From: Parapedobacter deserti
GTDB lineage: Bacteria > Bacteroidota > Bacteroidia > Sphingobacteriales > Sphingobacteriaceae
Length of the DNA stretch: 64,000 bases
Assembly: GCF_042646065.1 (NCBI RefSeq)
Contig: NZ_JBHRTA010000030.1
Span: 1-64,000 of the forward strand
Direction of reading: 5' to 3'
Below, piece after piece: positions 33,908-41,862 of this stretch. A program made the position numbers and the translations under genes. The notes under the pieces are model-generated. The model had not been told where the DNA came from and did no database searches. It saw nothing but the letters and a program-made list of their open reading frames with translations. How positions within the stretch are numbered: the stretch's first letter is position 1; each line of letters opens with the position of its first letter.

Positions 33908-34957
33908 ATGAACATATTTGGTTACCTACCGGTTGGCTTGGCATTTTTACTGGCAATCGGTGCTTGCAGCCACAGGAAACAGTATGCGGACACACCAGCC
34001 GGTAAGGACCCGATACCGGTAACGTTGCTACCATTGGCCGCGACGGACACGACGCTTGCCATCATGGCTACAGGTGCATTTACCACCGACGATGAAACGG
34101 TGCTTGCCTTTAAAAATGGTGGCATTATCCAGCAAATCCATGTTAAGGAGGGCGACGCCTTCAAGAAAGGACAGCTCCTCGCTTCACTGGAACCAACGGA
34201 GATCCATACGGCGGTCAGGCAATCGGAGCTTGCCCTGGAAAAGGCCGAGCGCGATTACAAGCGAGCGCGACAGCTGTATATCGACAGTGTCGCTACACTT
34301 GAACAATTGGAAAATGCACAAACTGCCTTGGCGGCGGCTAAAGAGGACGCCAAGCGGGCGTCTTATAACCTTGGACATACGGCAATACGGGCAGCATTTG
34401 ACGGGTATGTGCTCCAACGCCCAGCTAGCACCGGGCAGGTGGTAGGTCCGGGAACGCCGGTGCTGGTGGTCAGCGGCACAGGACGGCAGGGGTGGCTGCT
34501 CCGGGTCGGGGTGAGCGATCGGCAATGGGCGGCACTGCAGGTGGGCGACAGTGCGGCTGTGACCAGTGATGTAGCCTCCGAAGTGCCGATGAAAGCGGTA
34601 GTGCACCGGAAGTCTGAAGGTGTAGACCCGCAGTCGGGCACATTCGCCGTGTACTTAAAATTGTTGGACAGTAAGCTTCCCGGGCTGGCGTCAGGCATGT
34701 TCGGGAAAGCCCGTATCAAGCTGTCCCACACAATAGCGGGTTGGTCCATCCCGTATGAGGCAGTGCTGGATGGCGACGGGGGTAAGGCGTATGTATTCGT
34801 AACCGATGACGGTAAGATCGCCAGGCGGGTACAGGTGCAGGTCGGAGAAATTCAGAAGGGTCATGTCGTGGTAACGAGTGGACTTGAACAAGAAACATCG
34901 GTAATCGTAGCAGGGAGTCCATATCTGCGCGATGGTTCAGAAATTACGGTAAGATAA
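33908..34957 (+). CDS. RND efflux periplasmic adaptor lipoprotein
   Basis: The 349-residue protein has a lipoprotein signal with lipobox AIGAC (Cys22). It shows the membrane-fusion plan: lipoyl halves (IIQQIHVKEGDAFKKGQLLA and IRAAFDGYVLQRPASTGQVV), a helical hairpin (about 100-150), a beta-barrel (about 185-260) and a membrane-proximal domain. It links the inner-membrane RND pump to TolC. It lies 17 bases after tolC and 6 bases before the pump gene. Confidence 0.93.
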   Translation: MNIFGYLPVGLAFLLAIGACSHRKQYADTPAGKDPIPVTLLPLAATDTTLAIMATGAFTTDDETVLAFKNGGIIQQIHVKEGDAFKKGQLLASLEPTEIHTAVRQSELALEKAERDYKRARQLYIDSVATLEQLENAQTALAAAKEDAKRASYNLGHTAIRAAFDGYVLQRPASTGQVVGPGTPVLVVSGTGRQGWLLRVGVSDRQWAALQVGDSAAVTSDVASEVPMKAVVHRKSEGVDPQSGTFAVYLKLLDSKLPGLASGMFGKARIKLSHTIAGWSIPYEAVLDGDGGKAYVFVTDDGKIARRVQVQVGEIQKGHVVVTSGLEQETSVIVAGSPYLRDGSEITVR

Positions 34958-34963
34958 GTAGCT

Positions 34964-37900
34964 ATGGACCTCATCAGATATCCCATCAAGAATTATCAGT
35001 TTACCCTGATTGTGGTGCTTATGGTGGTAGCCGTAGGCGTAAGCAGCATTTTAACCATGCCACGGGCGGAGGATCCTGAAATGCAGCCGCCCAATTTCCC
35101 GGTAGTGGTTGTTTACCCAGGAACCACCCCGAAAGACATGGAACAGTTGGTGGTGAAGCCCATGGAAACCCGGTTGTACGATCTGGATAATATGAAACGG
35201 ATACGCACTACCATTGTCAATGGCCTGGCGGTGCTGTTTGTAGAGTATGAGCATGGCACAGACTACGATACTAAGTATCAGGAACTTATCCGTGAAGTAA
35301 GCGCCATGAGGTCCGCGCTTCCGGAAGACATTTACAGTATTGATGTGCAGCAGATTGATCCGACCGGGGTAAACGTGCTGCAGGTGGCGCTGGTCTCGGA
35401 AAATGCGTCGCGCAAAGTGATGAAGGACGTAGCCGAAAAGTTAAAGGAAGAACTGGAAAAGGTGAGGGCGCTGAAAAACGTAAAAATTACTGGTCTTGCC
35501 GATCAGCTTGTGAGGGTCGATGTAGAACCTGCGCGGCTTGCACAATTGGGCATCCCGCTCAATCAAGTGATGCAGGCGATCCAGAGTGAGGGCGCCAATA
35601 TTCCGGGCGGCAGTGTACATGCAGGCGGCAAGGTATTCAGCATTAAAACAAGCGGCAACTACCAACATATAGAAGACATTAAAAACACGATCGTTTCGAG
35701 CGTGGGCGGAAAGAATATTCGCCTGGGTGACATCGCCAATGTGTATACCGGTTTCGCACCGGAGACGCATATCACCAGGCTAAATGGCTATCGGGCGGTC
35801 TTTGTAAATGCCGCCCAAAAGGCCGGGGAGAACATCAGCCATACCCAAGATACTTACCTAAAGGTGCTCGACCGGTTTGAACAACAGCTTCCCGAGAACG
35901 TCGCTTTGGTGCTGCACTTTGATCAGGGAGAGAACGTCAACAAACGCCTTAGTGGCCTGGGTATCGATTTCCTGATTGCCGTAACGTTGGTGCTGGTCAC
36001 GCTGTTACCGCTTGGAATACGCGCCTCGCTGGTGGTAATGATAGCCGTACCGTTATCGTTGGCCATGGGCATTGTCACCCTCAATGCGTTCGGCTATTCG
36101 TTGAACCAGTTGAGCATCGTCGGTTTTGTGGTAGCATTGGGGCTGGTTGTGGATGACAGCATCGTAGTGGTCGAGAATATCGAGCGTTGGATGCGTGATG
36201 GGTTCTCGCGTGTAGAGGCTGCGATTCGCGGTACACGTCAGATCGCTTTGGCGGTGATTGGGTGTACCGTCACCTTAGCCATAGCCTTTATGCCGCTGAT
36301 GTTTATGCCCGAGGTGGCAGGCGACTTCATCCGAAGCTTGCCCATGGCCGTTATCGGCTCGGTCATTGCTTCCATGTTGGTCGCCTTGCTTGTGGTACCT
36401 CTTTTGTCCAGCAGGCTTCTTAAGCCGCACGAAAACCCCGGGGGCAATGCCGTGCTGCGCTGGTTGCAACGGGGTATCCATAGCACTTATGCCGTATTGT
36501 TGGAAAAGGCATTACGTCGCCCATGGCAAACCGTGGTGATCGCTCTTGCCATCTTTCTTGGGGCACTGGCACTCGTTCCCGTTATCGGCTTCAGCTTATT
36601 CCCCGCTTCGGAAAAGCCACAGTTTCTTATCCGAATCAATGCCCCTTTGCAGGCCAATATTTACACTACGGACAGCATCGCCCGGCAGATAGAGCAGGAA
36701 CTCGGCGCCATGCCTGAGGTACGGTATGTGGCTTCCAATGTAGGGAAGGGGAATCCGCGGGTGTATTACAACGTGGAGCAGGCCAATGAACGGGCCGACT
36801 TTGCTGAGCTGTTCGTGCAGTTACAGCCCGATACGTCGCCTGGGGAAAAGGAGGCGTTAATCGAACGGCTCCGCCGGCGGTGGACCCCGTATTTAGGTGC
36901 GAAGGTCGAGGTGAAGAACTTTGAGCAAGGCGTTCCGATTATCTCTCCGGTGGAAGTGCGCCTATTCGGTGAACATTTGGATACGCTGAAACAGCTGGCG
37001 GCCCATGTGGAGACCATGATGGAGCGCACACCCGGCGCGTTATATATAAACAATCCCGTGCGTAACGATAAAACGGATATTCAGGTAGCAATCGACCGGG
37101 AGAAAGCCTTGGCCCTGGGCGTGCCGACTGCCAATATCGACCGCACGGTACGGCTGGTACTGGCCGGCGTTGACGTAACCACTTATACTGACCCAGCATC
37201 GGACGACGATGACTACTTCGTGCGGGTAAGCGTTCCCCGTCCGGCTTACCCTGACCTATCGGTGTTTGATGAGGTTTACATAGACAACGCCGCCGGGCAG
37301 GGCATCCCGCTCAGCCAATTGGCCACACTGAAGCTGGTACCTTCTCCGCCCGCAATTTATCATATCAATAAGGAGCGAACCGTTTCGGTCAATTGTTTTG
37401 TGGATGCCGGTTATACGAATAGTGCTGTGATAAACGACGTTATCCGGCAAATGGATGGTATGCGCTTACCGGCAGGTTACCGGTATGAGATGGGAGGGGA
37501 GGTGGAAAGCCGGGAGCAATCGTTCGGCGGTTTCGGTACGGTCATTCTGATAACCGTGTTTCTATTCATTGCCGTGTTGGTGCTGGAGTTTAAAACCTTA
37601 AAAAGCACATTGATTGTGCTTTCCGTTATTCCGCTGGGTATCGTGGGAGCAGTGCTAGCCCTATTGGCAACGGGCAACACGCTTTCGTTTGTGGCGACAG
37701 TGGGGCTTGTTGCGCTGGCCGGCATTGAGGTGAAAAATACCATTTTGCTGGTTGACTTCACCAACCAGTTACGAAAGGAAGGGATGGCGCTCAACGACGC
37801 TATCGAAAAGGCGGGGGAGATGCGATTCCTGCCTATTATTCTTACCTCACTAACAGCCATCGGCGGTTTATTGCCTATCGCATGGTCGAGTAATCCGTTG

Positions 37901-38005
37901 ATTTCACCCTTAGCTATTGTGATGATCGGAGGGCTGATCAGTTCGACATTACTGTCACGCGTGGTTACGCCTGTTATATATAAGCTGATGCCACCGAAAG
38001 TGTGA
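34964..38005 (+). CDS. RND-family efflux permease (AcrB/hydrophobe exporter class)
   Basis: The 1013-residue protein has the duplicated RND layout: helix 1 followed by a large porter domain (about 35-330), helices 2-6 with the proton-relay motif GLVVDDSIVVVENIERW (about 400-416), helix 7, a second porter domain and helices 8-12. The double Asp in the relay motif is kept. The sequence leans to the cation/acriflavin exporter group of shorter RND pumps. It extrudes amphipathic compounds using the proton gradient together with the two upstream products. Confidence 0.95.
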   Translation: MDLIRYPIKNYQFTLIVVLMVVAVGVSSILTMPRAEDPEMQPPNFPVVVVYPGTTPKDMEQLVVKPMETRLYDLDNMKRIRTTIVNGLAVLFVEYEHGTDYDTKYQELIREVSAMRSALPEDIYSIDVQQIDPTGVNVLQVALVSENASRKVMKDVAEKLKEELEKVRALKNVKITGLADQLVRVDVEPARLAQLGIPLNQVMQAIQSEGANIPGGSVHAGGKVFSIKTSGNYQHIEDIKNTIVSSVGGKNIRLGDIANVYTGFAPETHITRLNGYRAVFVNAAQKAGENISHTQDTYLKVLDRFEQQLPENVALVLHFDQGENVNKRLSGLGIDFLIAVTLVLVTLLPLGIRASLVVMIAVPLSLAMGIVTLNAFGYSLNQLSIVGFVVALGLVVDDSIVVVENIERWMRDGFSRVEAAIRGTRQIALAVIGCTVTLAIAFMPLMFMPEVAGDFIRSLPMAVIGSVIASMLVALLVVPLLSSRLLKPHENPGGNAVLRWLQRGIHSTYAVLLEKALRRPWQTVVIALAIFLGALALVPVIGFSLFPASEKPQFLIRINAPLQANIYTTDSIARQIEQELGAMPEVRYVASNVGKGNPRVYYNVEQANERADFAELFVQLQPDTSPGEKEALIERLRRRWTPYLGAKVEVKNFEQGVPIISPVEVRLFGEHLDTLKQLAAHVETMMERTPGALYINNPVRNDKTDIQVAIDREKALALGVPTANIDRTVRLVLAGVDVTTYTDPASDDDDYFVRVSVPRPAYPDLSVFDEVYIDNAAGQGIPLSQLATLKLVPSPPAIYHINKERTVSVNCFVDAGYTNSAVINDVIRQMDGMRLPAGYRYEMGGEVESREQSFGGFGTVILITVFLFIAVLVLEFKTLKSTLIVLSVIPLGIVGAVLALLATGNTLSFVATVGLVALAGIEVKNTILLVDFTNQLRKEGMALNDAIEKAGEMRFLPIILTSLTAIGGLLPIAWSSNPLISPLAIVMIGGLISSTLLSRVVTPVIYKLMPPKV

Positions 38006-38007
38006 TT

Positions 38008-38172
38008 CTATTTATCTTTTTTTATTTGCCGGTTTCGTACGCCTCCGGCGTTAGGCAAACCCTGGGCCCTTTTTTGCTTTTTCGTATCGGTAAATGCCTT
38101 GTCAGCAGTTGGGTTTCCCATTTCCTTATTCCTGCTTTTATCCTGTGCGGTTGTGATGTCTTTTCCTTTCAT
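38008..38172 (-). CDS. Candidate small basic protein, 54 residues
   Basis: ATG at the complement of 38170-38172 opens a 55-codon frame that ends three bases from the RND stop, in the gap before the AI-2E gene. The product is hydrophilic and very rich in Lys, Arg, Asn and Gln (MKGKDITTAQDKSRNKEM at the start; QGLPNAGGVRNRQIKKDK at the end), without a membrane segment or signal. A purine-rich AAAGAAAG stretch lies before the ATG. The even, sensible composition and lack of low-complexity runs suggest a real small gene, perhaps nucleic-acid binding or disordered. No function is assigned. Confidence 0.5.
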   Translation of the reverse strand: MKGKDITTAQDKSRNKEMGNPTADKAFTDTKKQKRAQGLPNAGGVRNRQIKKDK

Positions 38173-38238
38173 GATACTTTCTTTAGTTGTCTTTAGTGTA
38201 ACAAACAGCGAGGCGTATTGTTCGGAAAAGGACGGTAG

Positions 38239-39414
38239 TTAGTCTTTGGCGGACGTGTCGCCGGTTTTGTTTTGCTTCTTTTTTTCCCGTGCTTCCAGTA
38301 TTTCACGCAGGTTCCACCGTTTTAAGAGGATTTTGGTGGAGTATCGTTTGAGATGGTATTTCTCCGGTTCGCCAATCAAGAATCCGAATGCATTCATCGA
38401 AGGGACCGAATCGAAGATGACCTTAAGCGTGGCCGTGAGCGGTAGGGCAATGATCAATCCGGCTAAGCCGAAAAGCATACCGCCCAGTAAAATGGAGATA
38501 ATGGCCATCAACGGGTTGATGCTGACTTTTCCACCCACAATGTTTGGTGTAATGACGTTGCCTTCCAGAAATTGCACTACTTGGAACCAGGCAATGACAC
38601 CGATTGCGTACCACGAACTGTCTTTAGTTGCTAATGCAAAAAGGGCCGGCAAGATGGATCCAATGGCAATGCCAATGTATGGAAGAAGCATCAGCAGCGA
38701 CGCCAGCGTGCCGAAGAACCACGCGTATTGGATGCCCATGATCCAAAGCCCTACCGTATTAAGTACCGCAACGATACCCATGACCGTGACTAGCCCGAGT
38801 AGGTAACTCTGGACCACGCTGTAAATCTTATTGAGTGTGTTGTGAACACGCTCCTGAGGTGTGGATTTAAATGCCCGGAAGAAAAATTCGCGGAAGAACA
38901 CGCGGTAATACAACAGAAAGAAGGAAAATAACGGAACAAGTACTGTTCCCGCGAGTAAATTGCCGATAGATCCGAATGCTGAAGTGATATAAGAAGCTGC
39001 ATTAGAAAGCAATTGGTTTGCTTGGCCCCGTAACCGTTCCGCCACTTCAGTGGGTTCGATCCCGAAACGGTCTTGCAACCAGTGTTGGATGGTGTCAAAT
39101 ATGGAGAGAAATTTCGACTGCATTTCAGCGCCATCCCTCCCGATGACGATGACCTGGTGTATAATGAACCAAACCAGTCCGGACAGTATGGCGATGGCCA
39201 GTAGGACCGAAAGCAGGGCTGATAACGCTTTGCCCAAGCGCAGACGTTCTAAGAAGATGGCAACGGGATACAGCGAGATTGCTATGAGGATGGAAAACAT
39301 CAGCGGCAGCAACACACTTTGGAGTGTGTACATCAGCGCGATGATAAGGGCCAAGGAGATCAAGGTAGCAGCCAATTCCAAGGCATAGGGCCGTTTGATG
39401 GGAGTTTCTTGCAT
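38239..39414 (-). CDS. AI-2E transporter-family (PerM/YdiK type) membrane protein
   Basis: ATG 39414 gives 391 residues. The pattern is typical of the family: two or three N-terminal helices, a soluble segment (about 95-175), then five helices with the conserved LPYIGIAIGSILPALFAL and IVGGKVSINPLMAIISILLGG. Members include permeases for AI-2 and Na+/H+ exchange; the substrate is unknown. A basic C-terminal tail of about 45 residues follows the last helix. It stands alone downstream of rnr on the same strand. Confidence 0.9.
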   Translation of the reverse strand: MQETPIKRPYALELAATLISLALIIALMYTLQSVLLPLMFSILIAISLYPVAIFLERLRLGKALSALLSVLLAIAILSGLVWFIIHQVIVIGRDGAEMQSKFLSIFDTIQHWLQDRFGIEPTEVAERLRGQANQLLSNAASYITSAFGSIGNLLAGTVLVPLFSFFLLYYRVFFREFFFRAFKSTPQERVHNTLNKIYSVVQSYLLGLVTVMGIVAVLNTVGLWIMGIQYAWFFGTLASLLMLLPYIGIAIGSILPALFALATKDSSWYAIGVIAWFQVVQFLEGNVITPNIVGGKVSINPLMAIISILLGGMLFGLAGLIIALPLTATLKVIFDSVPSMNAFGFLIGEPEKYHLKRYSTKILLKRWNLREILEAREKKKQNKTGDTSAKD

Positions 39415-39505
39415 AGAATTCAGCTTATCTGTTTTGAATTGTTCCTTAATGATAAAGTTACGAAAAATAATCATGTCAGCCGCAAGCCGATATTTATCTT
39501 TCGAG

Positions 39506-41635
39506 TTAGGACACCAGCGTGAAATCGATCTGCCGCTTGGCTAAGTCCACTTTCTTCACCCGTATTTGGACCTCGTCACCAAGCTGATAGCGCTTTTTCT
39601 TACGCTGGCCAATAATGGCGTAGTTCTTTTCGTCTAGCGCGTAGAAATCGTCTGTTATGTCGCGCAGACGCACCATCCCTTCGCATTTGTTTTCTTCAAT
39701 TTCTACGTACATGCCCCATTCGGTCACTCCAGAAATGATACCGATGTAATTTTCGCCTACCTGATCCTGCAGGTATTCGGCTTGCTTGTATTTTATCGAC
39801 GCTCGTTCGGCATCGGCAGCTTTCTTTTCCATCTGGGATGCGTGTTCGCAGTGCTTTTCATACGCTTCTGCATTGACAGACCCGCCACCTTCAAGGTAGA
39901 ACTCCAGCAACCGGTGTACCATCACATCGGGGTAACGGCGGATGGGAGAGGTGAAGTGCGTATAATAATCAAATGCCAGGCCATAGTGACTAGTTTTTTT
40001 GGTGGTATAGATTGCTTTGGCCATGGAGCGGATAGCAAGTGTGGTCAATACGTTTTGCTCCTTGGTACCTTCGACGCGTTCCATCAGTGCATTGAGCGAA
40101 CGTGCGGTTTCGCGGTCAGATTTTGTGTTGAGCTTATACCCGAATCGTGCGGCAAACTGTGCAAAGCCGGCGATGGTCTCAGGATTCGGTGCGTCATGCA
40201 CGCGGTAAACAAAGGTCTTTTTATCGCCGCCCTTGCCTTGCTTGCCGATGAATTCGGCTACACGTTTATTCGCAAGCAGCATATAATCTTCAATGAGTTT
40301 ATGGGCGTCTTTCCGTTCTTTGACGTATACGCCCAGCGGCTTGCCGTTTTCGTCCAGTTGGAATTTTACTTCTGTAGTTTCGAAGCTGATGGCCCCGTGC
40401 TTAAATTTGCGTTCGCGCAGGATGTATGCCAGTTCATTAAGTGTGGTCAGCTCAGTGCTAAATTCGCCCTCCTTGTTTTCAAGTATTTCCTGTGCCTCTT
40501 CATAACTGAACCGCCGGTCCGAATGGATGATGCCCTTTCCGAACCATTCGTTGATCACGTTGGCGTTTTTGTCCATCTCGAATACGGCCGAAAACACCAG
40601 CCGGTCCTCGTGGGGTCTTAGCGAGCACAGATCGTTGGACAGCCGTTCGGGTAGCATAGGGATTACGCGGTCTACGAGGTATACGGAGGTCCCTCGCTCG
40701 AATGCTTCTTTATCCAGTGCCGAGTCAGGCTTGACGAAATGCGTGACATCGGCGATATGTACACCGATTTCATAATTCCCATTGGGTAATTGCTGGAAAG
40801 AGATGGCATCGTCGAAGTCTTTTGCGTCTGCTGGGTCAATCGTAAAGGTCGTAACGGAGCGGAAATCGCGTCGCCTTGAAAATTCCGATTCGGGTATGCC
40901 TATGGGGAAGGATTCTGCTTCCTTTTCCACTGCACTGGGAAACTCCAGCGGGAAGCCGAAATCGGCTAGAATAGCGTTCATCTCCGTATTATTTTCCCCT
41001 TTTTTACCCAGCACATGTTTTACCTTCCCAACCGGATTTTTGGAGTCCTGTGGCCATTCGGAGATCGCTACGACCACCTTTTCACCGTCTTGAGCGCCGT
41101 TGAGGTCAGCCAGGGGCACGAAGATGTCGTGCAGCATTTTACGGTCGTCGGCAATGAAGAACGCGAATCTTGGAGATATCGATATCGTACCTGTAAACTC
41201 CGTCCGTGCGCGCTCGATGATTTCAACCACCTCGCCTTCTTTACGTTTGCCTCGCCGTTTTTCGTAAGTATGCACTTTTACCCGGTCGCCATGCAACGCC
41301 TGACGCAGTTTGCGTGGGGCAATAAAGATATCGTCTTCAAACTCGTCCTCAGGCACGATGAAGGCCGACCCGTCGGCGGTCATATCCACGCGGCCGGTCA
41401 CAAATGCTTTGAGCTCTTTGAGAACGTACTTTCCTTTCTCTACTTCTTTGAAAAGTCCGGCACGAGCCTCCTCCTGCAAGATGTCAAGAATGGCATTGCG
41501 CGATTCGGGATCCGTCAGGTTCAGTTTCGCAGCGACCTGTTTGTAATTGATTGGCTTATTGCCGGATTTCTCAATGACATCGGAAATCAACTGGGTAAGT
41601 ATGTGCTTAAACGCCTCGGTTTTTTTGTTTGCCAT
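39506..41635 (-). CDS. rnr: Ribonuclease R
   Basis: The 709-residue exoribonuclease has an N-terminal winged-helix segment (about 10-70), cold-shock/OB domains (about 75-230) and the RNB catalytic domain with the metal-binding Asp cluster TIDPADAKDFDDAIS (about 262-276). A C-terminal S1 domain spans about 620-708 (IGIISGVTEWGMYVEIEEN). It degrades structured RNA 3' to 5' and takes part in rRNA and tRNA quality control. Long antisense frames inside it are shadows. Confidence 0.96.
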   Translation of the reverse strand: MANKKTEAFKHILTQLISDVIEKSGNKPINYKQVAAKLNLTDPESRNAILDILQEEARAGLFKEVEKGKYVLKELKAFVTGRVDMTADGSAFIVPEDEFEDDIFIAPRKLRQALHGDRVKVHTYEKRRGKRKEGEVVEIIERARTEFTGTISISPRFAFFIADDRKMLHDIFVPLADLNGAQDGEKVVVAISEWPQDSKNPVGKVKHVLGKKGENNTEMNAILADFGFPLEFPSAVEKEAESFPIGIPESEFSRRRDFRSVTTFTIDPADAKDFDDAISFQQLPNGNYEIGVHIADVTHFVKPDSALDKEAFERGTSVYLVDRVIPMLPERLSNDLCSLRPHEDRLVFSAVFEMDKNANVINEWFGKGIIHSDRRFSYEEAQEILENKEGEFSTELTTLNELAYILRERKFKHGAISFETTEVKFQLDENGKPLGVYVKERKDAHKLIEDYMLLANKRVAEFIGKQGKGGDKKTFVYRVHDAPNPETIAGFAQFAARFGYKLNTKSDRETARSLNALMERVEGTKEQNVLTTLAIRSMAKAIYTTKKTSHYGLAFDYYTHFTSPIRRYPDVMVHRLLEFYLEGGGSVNAEAYEKHCEHASQMEKKAADAERASIKYKQAEYLQDQVGENYIGIISGVTEWGMYVEIEENKCEGMVRLRDITDDFYALDEKNYAIIGQRKKKRYQLGDEVQIRVKKVDLAKRQIDFTLVS

Positions 41636-41788
41636 AATGGTATTAGATATGAGATATCGACCTATCTGGTCTATTCTTGTTGCTTGGTTCCGCTGTTCGT
41701 TATTTGTTTGCCTTCAATCTCCGACAATCCTACCGATCGCCGGCGCCCTTATCGACCGTTGAATGCGCCGAAACAGTGACCGGCTATT

Positions 41789-41807
41789 CAAATCTCTACA
41801 AGATTTG
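41789..41807. repeat. Short perfect hairpin between rnr and pbpC
   Basis: CAAATCT (41789-41795), a five-base loop and AGATTTG (41801-41807) form a seven-base perfect stem in the 227-base gap between pbpC (3' end) and rnr (5' end). It could end pbpC transcription; no T run follows on that strand. Confidence 0.3.
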
Positions 41808-41862
41808 TGCCGTGGTAATGACGACTTTCTCACCGTAGACCGAGCGATTGTTTCTCACACGG

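Noticed and set aside
32482..38005. Heavy-metal (CzcA) type for the RND pump
   Set aside because: The relay motif GLVVDDSIVVVENIERW and short adaptor fit the hydrophobe/drug exporter class better, and no metal-binding His-rich segments are present.
38002..38196. 64-codon plus-strand ORF after the RND gene
   Set aside because: It overlaps the RND stop, is rich in Phe, Cys and Ser from antisense reading, and the opposite strand has a better small ORF.
39782..40621. 279-codon plus-strand ORF, and a 254-codon ORF at 41015-41779
   Set aside because: Both are antisense to rnr, whose domains are complete.
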